Translations under genes and position numbers: made by a program
Shown here: piece by piece, positions 10,801-22,065 of the stretch
How the letters are laid out: each line of letters opens with the position of its first letter
Position numbering within the stretch: position 1 is the first letter of the stretch
The notes under the pieces: model-generated
The model's database searches: none
Seen by the model: the letters and a program-made list of their open reading frames with translations, nothing else
What the model was told of the DNA's origin: nothing
Source: Marasmius tenuissimus
Lineage: Eukaryota; Basidiomycota; Agaricomycetes; Agaricales; Marasmiaceae
DNA: 64,000 bases
Direction of reading: 5' to 3'
Assembly: GCA_029532415.1 (NCBI GenBank)
Contig: JAQOTA010000033.1
Coordinates: forward strand, 124,001 to 188,000

Positions 10801-12397
10801 TTAGCCGATGTTCCGACGAAGGCTAGAGCCAGGCCCCCTGATTGATCCTTGGCGGTATGGGAGGACTAGCTGAGGACGGCACCCGTGTACAATTTCATGA
10901 TTCCATTTTGTTCCAAATTTCAGAACATCCCGAATGCCTAGCTTGCTTGTTCCGTTCAGCCTAATAGCTCGCGAGACGGAACGACAAACACAAAATGACC
11001 CCAAAACCATCCTTCGCCTGGTGTCGCTCTTCTGAGCCTTTATGTCCGGATCAACCGTTCCTTCAATATCTTTCCCTCTGAATTCTTTGAACCATTCTTC
11101 GCTGTAAACAGTAGAGCCGAGGGGCATTCGCACAATAATCAGGGTAGATGTAATTCCCTTTGAAAACATGTAATATAGTCACGATCTAGGTGTGGGCTGA
11201 AAGATAGTGCACGTACCATGGTTGTGACCAGGGAATCGAACAGCAAGTTTGTCGGTTCGACAGGGTACATCTCGAAAGTCTCCCAAAGTTGGTTTTTGGT
11301 CGTGACCACAGCGTATGCGGTCAGCCAGATGAGATACATAAAACTCGACTCTATTCTTCGGAAGGAAGGAAGGGTGTGAGTACAGCCTGCTGGCCTTACA
11401 ACGTAAACTTCACCTACGCGGCGAAGATCATGATCCTGTAGATGGTTGGGACTGATGTGCGTAATGGGAGGTTTTTGCGCACATGGCGAACAATATAGGG
11501 TATTCTTCCCGCTATGTTATGGTAAACAATACCGTATCTTAGCCTGCTTCGGATGTACTCACCAATCAACACGGTCAATAGAACATTACTAGCGAGATCG
11601 AGAAGCACAAAGATGGCGAACACCGAGGTTTTGAACTGAGTTCCAGATTCCCTTCCCAAGAACAGCAGGCAAATACCATAACCTGGAGGTTTCTCGTGAA
11701 CATGTAGGACGGTACGAATGCGGGAAATTTTATGTGGATATGGGAACCTACCGTGAGTCAGCACGGATAACCCACACGGTGCATTTAAAATCTTGACCCT
11801 TGAACGCCTCCAAAGTAGGTTACAACGCCATATCTTATCGAAATTCATCACAGAGCCGTCAAAGTCAAGGTCAAAAAGAACGAAACTCACCGAAACATGT
11901 CTATCAAGTCGCTCATGGAGGACTGCGGAAACGTTGAGCAATGACAAGTCAGTCTTCCGGACCACAAAACATGACCTTACCTTCCTTGCCAGAATTACAA
12001 TAATTGTTACGCTCAAGTTGTAGGGATCTGGTTGTACCCTCTAGATTGTCAGGTAGTCTGCGGTTCTGAGTCCGATCAAAATGGTGGCAGCGATATAGAA
12101 CGCCGTAATCAAAACGACGTGTCTACGATAATGGTCGCACTTGCACGTCAAGAGGAGATAAATGCACAATGCATAGAGAATTTCCGTATACTCCTGGTAA
12201 AACATAGTTAAAAGCCGCCGGACTTGGACACAGTTCAAAAGATCACTGACCGTAAGGAGCCAGTCCAACCTGAACACAACTGATAGGTCAGTATGTCTCG
12301 TTTTGCTTGATATTTTGTAACTCACACCGCCTAGGATGTGGAAACAGTCTTTCTGTGAGTCGGAAGAGGTGCACTGCATTTCTTCGGACTGCAACAA
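10801..12397 (-). CDS. Polytopic membrane protein, copy A (multi-exon, start unclear)
   Basis: Exon blocks in order down the minus strand match the intact gene at 57418-58958. They are YTEILYALCIYLLLT...ITAFYIAATILIG (12210-12050), VTIIVILARK (near 12000), IWRCNLLWRRSRVKI (near 11830), VFAIFVLLDLASNVLLTVLIG...LPLRTSVPTIYRIM (11650-11420), MYLIWLTAYAVVT...FDSLVTTM (11340-11217) and GITSTLIIVR onward to the stop at 10801. The blocks are separated by about 50-65 nt introns, for example donor GTGAGT after HERLDRHVS and donor GTACGT after FDSLVTTM. Six to seven hydrophobic segments predict an integral membrane protein. I do not recognise a named family or function. The first exon could not be placed and the VDLFLYG exon is poorly conserved, so this copy may be partly decayed. 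Confidence 0.5.
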
Positions 12398-12540
12398 TAG
12401 AGCTAGATAGAAAATGGGGTTGATACCGGTCAGCAGAAAGCCCGTAGAATATGTTTATATAAACGAGCCCCCTGGCTTCAGCTCTGTTGATCGACAACGT
12501 CCCCAACAACAGCATCGAACTGTATCACCACCCGGAATCA

Positions 12541-13614
12541 TCAGGCAGTCAAACGAGGGAGTTGCTCGACTGAATGTTCCCTCGTTATCGCCCACCACGA
12601 TCGATGCTGGATGATGAACACAATGAGTATTCTGATACCATCCTCGAACAGATCTCGGGCCCAATGGCAGTACATAGGACGTGATGTATCCCACAAGCTT
12701 CGAGCTTCTACTTCGAAGGCCTGGAACGGGAGGATCAGCGCGTGGTAGAAGTAGCACACCGCGGTACGTACCTCGAGCTTTGTTCGTTGTCCCATACCAT
12801 TTTGATCGTGGGGTAGATTTCCCCCCAGACAGCCTTTCATCGGCGACCAAAGCTCCCGAACCCACATCGTCTCTCTGTCCTACAGGCACCACGAACCTAA
12901 ATCTTCGCCTACTCTCAAAAGTTACGAACTTACAATTGATGGGCTATTCTGGTCGTGTTTCACTTCTAGCCCGGGGATGCTGGAAGACACAATGAACGCA
13001 AGCTCCAATCGTCCCGTAAAAAAGACACAAAAACGGTGAATGCGTCTGCTCGACAAGATCGAGTAGATGAAAGTACAAAGGATAAGCCTAATTGCATTTC
13101 ATGTGTAGATCGCCTTTAACCTAGAGAGCCGTGGGTCGATGGGGGGAGGTAAGCATTACGAGCACTGGAAAAAACTCTCATAGGAGGGTTGACCCATGGA
13201 GCCCCAAGTGCTTTAGTACCGCAAAGGATAGCAGGGAAGATCAACAGAGCCGTAGTGATGGCTACGATACGCAATGGGTCGTAAGCAAAACGCCAGATCT
13301 CGATGGCGAAGCGGAAAATACAATGACTGACCTAGCAATCAAGCAAACGCGAAACCCTAGTGAAACCGTCCGGATAGAGTTTATTCGGCGGGGTCGCGAT
13401 ATAGAAGACGCCCCGGCCAAACGAAAGACAGCCTGGTATATAACGATCTAATGCGAAAGGGTAGACGTAAGTTGGGGCTGAACTCATAGTCAATAGTCGA
13501 ATGGGCAATATTGCAGAATCTTAAGGAATTCTGGTCTTCGTTGATCTTAGCGGCTTGTTTCCGTAGTTGGTTACGGGAGATAGAGACATGACGAGAACTT
13601 GGGAGCGTACTCAT
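12541..13614 (-). pseudogene. Polytopic membrane protein, copy D (partial)
   Basis: A frame starting at an ATG near 13614 leads into a hydrophobic exon (about 13330-13140) reading LRIVAITTALLIFPAILCG...WVNPPMRVFSSARN, which aligns with NVGLTTALYIAATIGIG...LNPPGPFSSLYSEA of the intact copy at 57621-57819. Further down, ARDLFEDGIRILIVFIIQHR (about 12660-12600) resembles the D-I-L-L-T-W-R-C segment of the family. The later exons (LLLTVLIG, RTSVP, VTIM) are missing before copy A begins. I read this as a truncated tandem copy. The alignment is distant and the exon ends were not resolved. Confidence 0.35.
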
Positions 13615-14404
13615 CTGATTATCTTATTTTATCCCCCCGCCAGAAATGAGCCCAAGGACAAGAGATGGTTCTCGTATCCTTGGCGCTCTGATACATGAGT
13701 ATGGCTTTATATGAATAGAGGGTTCGAGTTGATAGAGAAAAGGTGTACTGGGTAGCTTTGAGACAAATGTTTTTAGAGCGGTGTTTTGGATGCTGACATT
13801 TACCGGTACCGATAACCGTTCTGGTGGAAAGGAGAGAAGAGGTTAGCTAGGAACATAAAAATACTGATCAAGAGATCTAGATGACTCACGAGGGACACGG
13901 GTCCTCACGTATCTGCCCGCCTTTAGCCAGTGTTCACGCAACCACGCATCCAACGATGGAAATGGGGTCATATCTCAGGGCGGGGAAGGCATCGGAGAGA
14001 ATAAGCATTAAACGGTTCTGTGTATGAGATCAAATTGTGATACGGACCTTGTTGTCGCTTGCCGCCTGACTTTCTACACCAAAAAACGTGCATCCACGTT
14101 CAAATTAGTAGAAATGAGATCCAATGAAAATAGCGAACCTCTTAGCATCCGCCAAACTACTCTGAGCATACCGTCCGAATAAGCCCGAGCGAGGTGGAGA
14201 CCTTAGCTATCCGTGCCCAGTCACGGGCCGTTAAATAGGGATTGATCAGAGAAATTTGAGGTGGAAGATGTCGTCATATACTGGGAGACATCAGTTGTGC
14301 ATGCTCACAACAGCCAAAACTAGATAGAGACAGGTCACCGCAGCAAGATATCCGATAGCTCTAAAATTGTGCACTCGAATACTACTTAAGTCAAAGTCAT
14401 ATCC
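13615..14404. other. Intergenic between membrane-protein copies
   Basis: No gene supported. Sequence is GC-balanced and without repeats that I can see. Confidence 0.35.
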
Positions 14405-15870
14405 TCAGCTCCTAGCATGAACCGTGGAGCGGTCTCCAACGATGTATAGTACGATATCTTCGTCAACAGACTCAGAGGTCGTTGTGCGAGTCATGCAAGG
14501 GGGTTGATCACGAGTAACAACTTCTGTGGGTGATTTATCCTTCTGTATGTTCGCTTGTACGGTCAAGAGCGTAGGAGCGATCCCCTGGAGTTGATTGTCA
14601 GGTCTCTAACCCGACAGAGAAAGCTTGGGACCTACTAGAACTTGTACAAGAACAGAGTCAAATACCATAAAATTGCGCAACCTGGACAGGATACAAGCGG
14701 CAAACACTGCCCATCCAATGAGATAAAGCAGGAACGATTCAACCCTAGCTCGTAATTCAATTAGAATGTGTGAATAGGGCAGTTTGGGTTATCAAGCACT
14801 CACAAAAGTATTGCGAGTGTGCGGAATCTGTCTCCTGTTGTGCTAGCTAAGCCTTGACGGGCTCGAGACAGTAGAATCTTCCGGGCTATCAGAAGTCAGT
14901 CTTACCTTCTGTAGGAGCATTATCGAACTTACCGATGACGCTCGTCAAAAATCCATTAATCAGGAGATGGATGAGGACGAAACCTAAGCTCACGTAGTCC
15001 AAGAATGTTAATATCTCAAAGTAGCTGTCGGAAGATGTGGGGTTCAGTGTTGCGGCCTCTGAGGGTGAATGAAGAAGCTGCATCTTTCTTGAGCGGATGG
15101 CGGTGGAGCCCCCTGCGACTTTTGAGCATAATCCTGTAAACTATCCGTCGTGCACTCGAGGGTAGCGTTCTCACCGTCGAATAGGATGCAAAATGTGACC
15201 AACGCCAATGCATAGCTTTTCCTCTGCCACCCACAAATTACGAAGGATCGAAACACCTATCAAAGCAGTGAGATCAACCGTGGTCAAGAAGTTTGAGCCA
15301 CAGCTCACCAAAATAGCATCCACAATGCAGCTGGCATTAGCAGATTAGTTGGATCCTTAAATGAGGCTATGAAAGAGCGCACGTCATTATCATCAAGATC
15401 ACAAGAATGCATATACTGTATATGATGCGTGTCAGTATGCTTTGCTCCATTGTCTGGCTCGGACGTCTTACTGCATGATATTAACTGTCTTCGGCAGCCG
15501 CGACTCGCGTGAGCACTCCCCTGCCAAAGCAAGACAGAACGCATGCTTTACATCCAATATCACCGAGACCAGGCTTAAAGGGACGCTGACCGAACATAAC
15601 AAAAAGAGGGATACGAGAGCGACACGGAGCAGCCGATTTCCGACATTTTTCTTCTGTTCCCGTCTCCTCAATACCCCAAGTCCAACCCAAAATAACAGTA
15701 CATTGAGGCCATAGAGAAACAGATGGACCTATAACATGTGAGCCTCTAGAAGCCTGAATCCCGTTATAACGACTCACCGATGTGGTGATGAATGGGAAGA
15801 AGACGACGAACCTAAAATCCGCCTCAGAAATTCGTTTGTAGAGGGATTCACGGGCAGCTATCGAGGACAT
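14405..15870 (-). pseudogene. Polytopic membrane protein, copy B (exon with stops)
   Basis: Eight exons can be laid out: 15870-15778 (ATG start), 15728-15472 (VHLFLYGLNVLLFWVGLG), an exon ending at about 15305, 15256-15175 (VFRSFVICGWQRKSYAL), 15133-14933 (FEILTFLDYVSLGFVLIHLL), 14885-14804, 14744-14636 (FLLYLIGWAVFAACILS) and 14584-14405 (GIAPTLLTV to a TGA). All but the third join in phase with GT-AG introns of about 41-59 nt. The third, needed to reach SANASCIVDAIL (homologous to SLNLSCLTDILL of the intact copy), carries two TAA codons in the frame that fits its neighbours. The gene is therefore probably inactivated, though a mis-set exon boundary is possible. Function unknown. Confidence 0.55.
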
Positions 15871-16828
15871 GATGAGAGTCACAATGAAAGAACTTTCGGG
15901 GAGTAGCTGGTTTTAATATATAAGTAGATCATCTATAGTTTGGAGCATCCAGTGCATCTTGAGTAGGACATTCATTTGGATGAGCAGGAGCAGAAGGCAA
16001 GTAGATCGTGTCATATGCAACTCACTTCTAAGAATCTGATTCGTCCTTTAATGAAACATTGAATATCGACCCTGAGATGTCTATTCGGTCGTCGGTCTTT
16101 TCGATGTTGCGTTTCGACGGATGCCCGTAAGCACAACTTAATATAGAACATGATGATCAATAATCTAAATTATGGGCGCGCTTTTATATGAACCATTCGC
16201 TGATTTTGTAACCAACCGATGTGACAGGTCGGTCATCTTGATCCGGTCAATGGGAACTTGACTTGCTGTGTCAATGGCTTGTGCTAGCTTCAGCTACTTC
16301 CCGAGGACAGTCCAAACTGATGGCGCTGTGGCGCTAGAGGTGGCACTTTGAATTCTACTACTGCCACATTAACGAAGCGAACAAAGAACGTATGCTATGT
16401 AGGCTGGCCTTCGGAATGGATTATTACGGGGAGTTTCCTCTACTGATCGGGCTGGTGTGACAGGGTGAGATGGGGTGGCGGCAGCAAATATTGGAGTGGT
16501 TCATGATTGATTTTTGTAGTGCTGTGTCAACTGACAACCCTGCAGGGTGCTCCAGAGGGGTCAAATGCAGTACCGAAAATGGTGTATATCGACGCGGTCG
16601 AAATCCTTCTGAGTCTACTTCCGGATCCGAGGCCATGGGGACAAAAAAGGAGTCTTACAATGTCAGATGGTTGGCAGAGTCAAGGCTCTAACGCACCTGC
16701 TGTTCACCATCTTTTGCAAGGTTAGATGCTCTCGGAAGCTCTCATCGACGGAGCGATCAGGGATCACAGAACACGTAACAACATGACATTGCCGATACTT
16801 TCTAGTGATGGTCAGGGAAGATTAAGTA
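15871..16828. other. Intergenic between membrane-protein copy B and F-box B
   Basis: No supported gene. From about 16805 the sequence matches the 3' flank of F-box A. Confidence 0.35.
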
Positions 16829-18160
16829 CTACAACTCCACAAATAAGCACGAGCGCAGTTTTGGGAAAAGGGTATCAGAGAAGGATTGTGCTACGTTCGA
16901 GAGTGCGAGTGAAGAGGCATCGTGCCAAACCTCCAGGTCTTTGACCTCCCTGAATCCCGAAAAAAACCGGAAGGCGAATGAAACGTCCTCAGGCGCTTCG
17001 TCGACCAGGAGCCCTTGACTATGACTCTCGTGAAACACAACCCGTTTCAAGATCAACCTTTGAATGCAATCCAGACGGAAGCACCTCACCAAACCTCGAA
17101 ACCCCTCCATGGTCTGGCGCTTCTTCGCCTCAGACACCCATGGCCGCTGATTCTCAAGCTTCAACCCCGCTACCCGGTCCTCGATCACCAACTCTTCCAA
17201 CGCTGGCAGATCCAACATCTGGGCTGCCCAAACCAGATCCTTTGGATGCCCGAACCCTATCGTCATTCTCCTCACGTTTGGGAGGGTAAGGCTCTCGCCT
17301 ATAGCTTTGGTGTTGGTTATGGTGATGTTCGAGAGTTCAAGTGTAGACAGCGTTTCGGCGTTTGAGAGGAGGATCCGATGAAGGTCGGCGTAGGATGGGG
17401 AGTTGTAGGATGGAATGTTGATGAGACGCAGGGTGTGTAGACCGGAAAGGGTGAGGAGACGCCAAGTATGGGCAACGTTATCGATTGTAAGGTTCTCAAG
17501 CGACGGGAAGGGTGTAGTTTCGTTGTCGTCAGGGTCGTCGGACCGTATGAGAGGGGAGGTGGGCAGTACATTTGGGTGAAAGAAAGCTTCGACAGTGTGA
17601 GTGGGGTCATATGTCATGGTGAGAGACTCCAATCTCGACAGGGCGTTGTTATCCTCAATACTCCGCTTAACGAGGCTGATGAGAGTCTCCTTATCACGCC
17701 ACAAAGAGCTCTCGATGGTCAACTCACGGCAGCGGGGGAGAACACGGAAAAGACGCGTAATGAAATCCCGTATAGGACGATCCTTCAGGCGGGTTCCTAA
17801 CTGGTTGTCCGAATTCAAGTGGTTCTCGCTACCGTGAAGGAGGCTGACTGTGAGAGATAATGGTCGACCTCGAGAATAGTCGAGTGCGAGTGTGATCATT
17901 CGAGTGAAGTTGAGAAAGGTCGCATTGTCTCTGTGAGATTCGAGAGTTGTAAGGGTGATAAGGATCGTGGTCCACGAAGACGGATCATTTCGAAGGCATT
18001 CATGGAAAGAGCGACAGACTAGGGCAATAGGGCCGAGAGACAGAGAATTCTTTGTAGAGGTGACGAGATACTTGAAAATGAGAAGGAGGAGCTCGGGAGG
18101 GAGTCGTAGGAAGGGGGTGATTTCGTCGACAATGGGTGATTGAGGGGGTGGGGTATCCAT
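16829..18160 (-). CDS. F-box protein, copy B
   Basis: Intact single-exon frame of 443 residues from an ATG at 18158-18160. The F-box is at about residues 15-63 (FLRLPPELLLLIFKYLV, ALVCRSFHECL, SWTTILI) with the same irregular leucine-rich C-terminal part as copy A (VRRMTIGFGHPKDLVWAA is shared). Most of the protein aligns collinearly with copy A with scattered substitutions and almost no indels, so the two are recent paralogues. Expected role is substrate adaptor of an SCF ubiquitin ligase; substrate unknown. Homology with copy A continues into both flanks, showing that a segment rather than just the coding region was duplicated. Confidence 0.85.
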   Translation of the reverse strand: MDTPPPQSPIVDEITPFLRLPPELLLLIFKYLVTSTKNSLSLGPIALVCRSFHECLRNDPSSWTTILITLTTLESHRDNATFLNFTRMITLALDYSRGRPLSLTVSLLHGSENHLNSDNQLGTRLKDRPIRDFITRLFRVLPRCRELTIESSLWRDKETLISLVKRSIEDNNALSRLESLTMTYDPTHTVEAFFHPNVLPTSPLIRSDDPDDNETTPFPSLENLTIDNVAHTWRLLTLSGLHTLRLINIPSYNSPSYADLHRILLSNAETLSTLELSNITITNTKAIGESLTLPNVRRMTIGFGHPKDLVWAAQMLDLPALEELVIEDRVAGLKLENQRPWVSEAKKRQTMEGFRGLVRCFRLDCIQRLILKRVVFHESHSQGLLVDEAPEDVSFAFRFFSGFREVKDLEVWHDASSLALSNVAQSFSDTLFPKLRSCLFVEL

Positions 18161-18181
18161 GACCAGTCAGCCAGCCTACAA

Positions 18182-18581
18182 CGGTCCTCTTAAGCCGATC
18201 GTCTCTCGAGTTAGGAGGCATTATATAACTCACCTCAAGTTGTAGGTAAGCAAGGGGCGCAAACAAAGAATCAAGATGACCTCCGCCGCAATCATGACGA
18301 AGATGTGAGACAAGGGGGTTTATATTCGGACTCGAGCCTCGAATGCCAGCCAGCAGTTCGCATAATGCACGATGGCAGTAGTTAGGAAGCTGGCATGTTT
18401 GAACCATGCCTTCTATCATAGCATTTGAAATCAACCGTGCAAGTTCCTTGCCAAAATTTGAATCGAAGATGTCAGGAGTTATGGTCGCCAGGCTTCCGAG
18501 TGCACGAAGTCGGAAAAGACCCAGTGCGAGATAAATGCTGGGAGAGGAGAAGTTGAAAAACCATGCTTTACTTATTAGCAT
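18182..18581 (-). CDS. Unrecognised frame upstream of F-box B
   Basis: An ATG-started frame (18581) encodes about 120 residues before running antiparallel into the F-box 5' region. The start MLISKAWFFNFSSPSIYLAL is hydrophobic; then follow GSLATITPDIFDSNF and YCHRALCELLAG. The homologous sequence upstream of F-box A (10200-10520) keeps parts of it but with stops. I do not recognise a family. It may be a short divergent or partial gene carried with the duplicated segment, or simply an open frame. Confidence 0.25.
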
Positions 18582-19097
18582 TCCTTACCTTTAGCTATGC
18601 CTCGTACACCTCGTCTTTACTTACGACCCACCTGCTTCAGGTACGGCTCTCTGTTTCCACCTCTTTTTGATTCTTAGCTACAATAACTACGCAAACTTTT
18701 CTAACTTTCTCTCGGGACGAGTCTTAACCGGGGCTCATGTAGAGAAGCCCTTCCTATTCGGTCTGAAGTAATCATCAGTTTTATTCTACTCTGTCTACTC
18801 TGCGGTGCTGAGCCCCAGCCCCACTGCGTCTAGGCGACCCCGACCATTCAATGAAAGATCGCATAGGTACCCTTCGTGGCCACGAAAGAATTGATTGGCC
18901 GAGATGAAAGAGATGAAGGGATGGACGCTAGCTCATACCAAGAAGCGTCAAATTAACAAATTGATGATTCCAAAAGTATCAATGAATGCACCGGTGGATG
19001 CCTGTCTCTGTCACGTTCTCCTAGTTCGATCGCCGTCATGATAGATATACCTAGTGCATGTATCGGCCGAGCGCAAGAACCCCACTCTCGAGACCCT
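18582..19097. other. Intergenic left of LINE
   Basis: No gene supported. Ends at the 12-bp target duplication of the LINE (19098-19109). Confidence 0.4.
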
Positions 19098-19109
19098 GAC
19101 GTTTCTCAA
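19098..19109. repeat. Target-site duplication of LINE, left copy
   Basis: GACGTTTCTCAA directly before the poly(T) tract; the partner GACATTTCTCAA is at 39499-39510, one mismatch in 12. Confidence 0.65.
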
Positions 19110-19412
19110 TTTTTTTTTTTGGTGGGGCATTCGTCCTTCAGGTGTCATGTCGCATGCCTCCTTGGGACTGCCGTTGTATGTAGAGTGCTCCTACTAATTC
19201 CAATGTCCATCTCGTCAACCGTAACCGTGTCATACCATAGTAACCCCTCCCTGAGGAAATGCTCTTATGCACGAAGTGTGGGACTCCCAGATGTCAGCCA
19301 TCTTCGTCACTTTCGATCATGTTTGTCCGTGCCTGTGCTTCCGATTCGGGGTCGGGGCGCCTCTTTCTGCCCCTTTCCCCTCTCTTCCGCACTTGGTCCA
19401 TCTCAATACCCA

Positions 19413-21452
19413 CTAAAACCCCAGTTTGCTTGACCCAGTCGTTGGTAGGACTTCCTCGTTCTTGAGGGTGTGTCTCCACGTGTTTCTTACTTTTAGCTCA
19501 CTCAACGCTTTGTTCGCGTATCTCTTTCTGTTGGTGAGGATCTTATCCATTCTTATTCTTTCGTTGATGATCATTTCCCATCTCGCTCTGACTGTGTTGG
19601 GTTCGAACGGTTCATTCCCGTTCCCAATTACCCGTTCGCATCTCATTCTCCAGATCAGGTGGGCCGATTCGGATACTAGGATTCTCCATAGTCAATTTTC
19701 TCCGGAACTAGGTCTTCCCGTTTCTGGGTTTATTAATTATTGTGGCTAGTCCTGCTCCCACAATTGCGCCTGTGCTCGGCTTAATCCACTCGTTTTTACT
19801 TTTTCGTTCCCAGGTCCGTCTCACGGCCTCCCATACTTCTGCTTGTCCTGGGCTGTCGCATTCTGTTAGTATGTGAGTCATTGATTCTAGTTTCCCGTTG
19901 CAGTGTTTGCAGTCTGCTCTGGTTCGGAATTCGTCGGTGCTTGATTCTCTCTTCCATTTGTCGCCGACCATGTACGCGTCATGGGCCAGCATCCACAGGA
20001 AGTGTCTCGTTGTCACTGCGTAGTCTTTGGATCTGAGAGATTTCCATATCGCTCTCTCGGTCGGGATCGTGCCAAAGATCTCTTCAGTCTGCACCTTAAC
20101 CAGTGCTATCATGTTCTTGGTTTTTTCTCTTCCTTTGGCGTTACTTTCCTTTGCCTGCCTGATTTTTCGGTAGGCCAGAGCTTGTGTTATCTTTGACAGC
20201 TTGGCTCCGCTCAGGTTTAGGTTTTTGATTGTCCAGTCGCTCAGCGCGTCTGGGGTTGTGTTTGTCGGTCTGTTCGTTTGGTTCGTACCCTTTGTGGCCT
20301 TTTACCCATTTCAGTAGGGTTCTCGCCTTTCTCCTTCTCAGGCCCATTAGGATATCTTTTATTATGTTTGCGTGCTGTGTTTCAATGTACCCGCTGTCTT
20401 CGTTTTTGTCTTTGTTGCTTGTGATGCATCCTATTGCGTACTTCGAGTCTGTTTCAATCCATAGTTCCCGATTTATGTCGGCTTTTTTTACGGCTATCTT
20501 TATAGCTATCAGCTCTCCCGTCTGGTTTGATTGTTCCATGTCTCCCGGTAGCTTTGCAGCCGTGTTCCTCTGATCTCTGTGTCCGAAGAACACTCCTGCT
20601 CCGGCGGTTGCATTTTCCATCCCGTTGTTTATGCATGAGCCGTCAGTCGCCACTACTTGTGGGCTTTGTCTGCTTGGGCATTGTGGTTTGATGGCGGGGA
20701 TTCTTGGTGGATGATCTGATTTGTCTTTGTTGTCTCTCTCGTCGAAGATTCTCAGGGGCTCCCTGATTGTTTTTGCTGTGGTGAGGCCCGGGATGAATGT
20801 TGTCCATCCGGTTTCCCATTCAATCCTCTCTTCTTCTTCAAATGGGACTTCTCTCGGGTCCCACTTCTCGGGGAGTAGGTTCAGCAGTTCTTGAGCTCGT
20901 GTTGCACACCAATTGGGGTGTTTGCATCCCAGTGCACTTCTGTCGGTTTCGCATCCTTCGCATCTACAGTTATCCGATTCTTCGTGGTTGTGTGTGTCGA
21001 GCAGGCTGGCTGTTATGTGCGCTTGTTGAACGGTCATGACTCTGTGGTTTCTCCTTAGGCACGCACTCACCATCCCACCTGCCTTTTCGTGCATTCTTTT
21101 GTGGTCGGCCTTCACATGGTACCATATTGGTAGCGCGTCCAGGGCTTCTCTTGTAATTTTTATTCTGTTGATTGATAGGTTGTGTTCTCGTGCGGTCTTG
21201 AGTATTTTGACTAGTTCCTTGGGCAGTTTTGTCGTGGTGCTGAGGTTTGGCTTCCACAATTGTAGTAGGGGGTTTATTAGGGCCTCTTTTGGGAGTTTCT
21301 TGGCTTTTGTGGTGTAGTGTTTAAAGATTTCGTCCGCTACGTTTGCCCAGGTCGGTCTATCCACCATGTTTAGGTATGCCCAATGGCTTTGTTCCTTGCC
21401 CCTATGTCCAGGATTTTTCTCCCTCCGACTTCGAATTGGCTTTGGACCATTT
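19413..21452 (-). pseudogene. LINE ORF2, C-terminal part (RNase H and Zn-knuckle-like tail)
   Basis: The minus frame 21367-20141 carries an RNase H domain in its second half: VVATDGSCINNGMENATAGA (first Asp), NQTGELIAI (Glu), WIETDSKYAIGCI (second Asp) and KWVKGHKGYEPNEQTDK. A frameshift near 20150 leads to 20112-19708, with a cysteine/histidine tail CKHCNGKLESMTHILTEC typical of LINE C-termini. The frame then shifts again to 19646-19413 (RWEMIINERIRMDKILTNRK). RNase H would remove the RNA strand during target-primed reverse transcription. The reading continues at the other side of copia element 1, where the split codons rejoin after one CCCCG is discounted. Confidence 0.75.
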
Positions 21453-21457
21453 CCCCG
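21453..21457. repeat. Target-site duplication of copia 1, left
   Basis: CCCCG directly before the 5' LTR; repeated at 27804-27808 after the 3' LTR. Confidence 0.85.
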
Positions 21458-21769
21458 TGTTGAATCTGTGGACTATAATTAGATCCCGGTATATCCAAAG
21501 TCCCGGTTCACTCTTCCCGCCATTATATTATGCAGGACTATTGTTCCATTTATCATTTCTACTTATGAGCATATGTACAATTTTCATTGTTGTCCTTATA
21601 TGGTATTTACTATAGTCTCTACATGTATATAAGCTCGTAGTTCTCTAACTAAATCTACAGTGTGCTTGAGCTTCTACGTCTCGCCTCTATCTCTTTAAAA
21701 CTCCTCTCTGGTAAGTAGTAGTGTAGCCATGTTGTAGTCCTCTGTGCTAGGTGTCATGCCGGCTTATCA
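21458..21769 (+). repeat. 5' LTR of copia 1
   Basis: 312 bp, begins TGTTGAATC and ends TTATCA; partner at 27492-27803. Contains ATGTATATAAGC near 21625, a possible TATA box for element transcription. Confidence 0.9.
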
Positions 21770-21785
21770 GGTTATGGGCCCCAGT
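21770..21785 (+). other. Primer-binding site, half-tRNA(iMet) type
   Basis: GGTTATGGGCCCCAGT starts immediately after the LTR. It is complementary to the anticodon stem-loop of initiator tRNA-Met (GGGCCCAUAACC), not to the tRNA 3' end. Drosophila copia uses the same kind of internal tRNA fragment as primer. The same site follows the LTR of copia 2. Confidence 0.7.
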
Positions 21786-22065
21786 TAGCCTGACTACAAT
21801 AACAAGCGCCCCTAGGCTGCTGTTAGCAACGAGCGCCCCTAGGCCACTGTCATCGGCTAGCTAGGCTAGACCTGCATGTTGCCATTGACCTCTTGATTGA
21901 GTGCTTGATCTATGGCATTGATGTACGTCCTTTGACGACATCAGATCTCAAGGATCCAATGCTCCTCGTTGAGCATAGCACCTTGATGGCTGCTCCCTGT
22001 GTTGATTAGACGCATGCTGATGCTGTCTTTTCTAGATCCAACACCAAACCTAACATCTTACTACC

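Noticed and set aside
18000..18181. Downstream part of the 193-codon minus frame overlapping F-box B
   Set aside because: It is another frame of the F-box coding region; only the part upstream of 18182 is kept, at low confidence.
19038..21615. Plus-strand open frames across the LINE
   Set aside because: They are antisense to clear RNase H and LINE C-terminal coding sequence.
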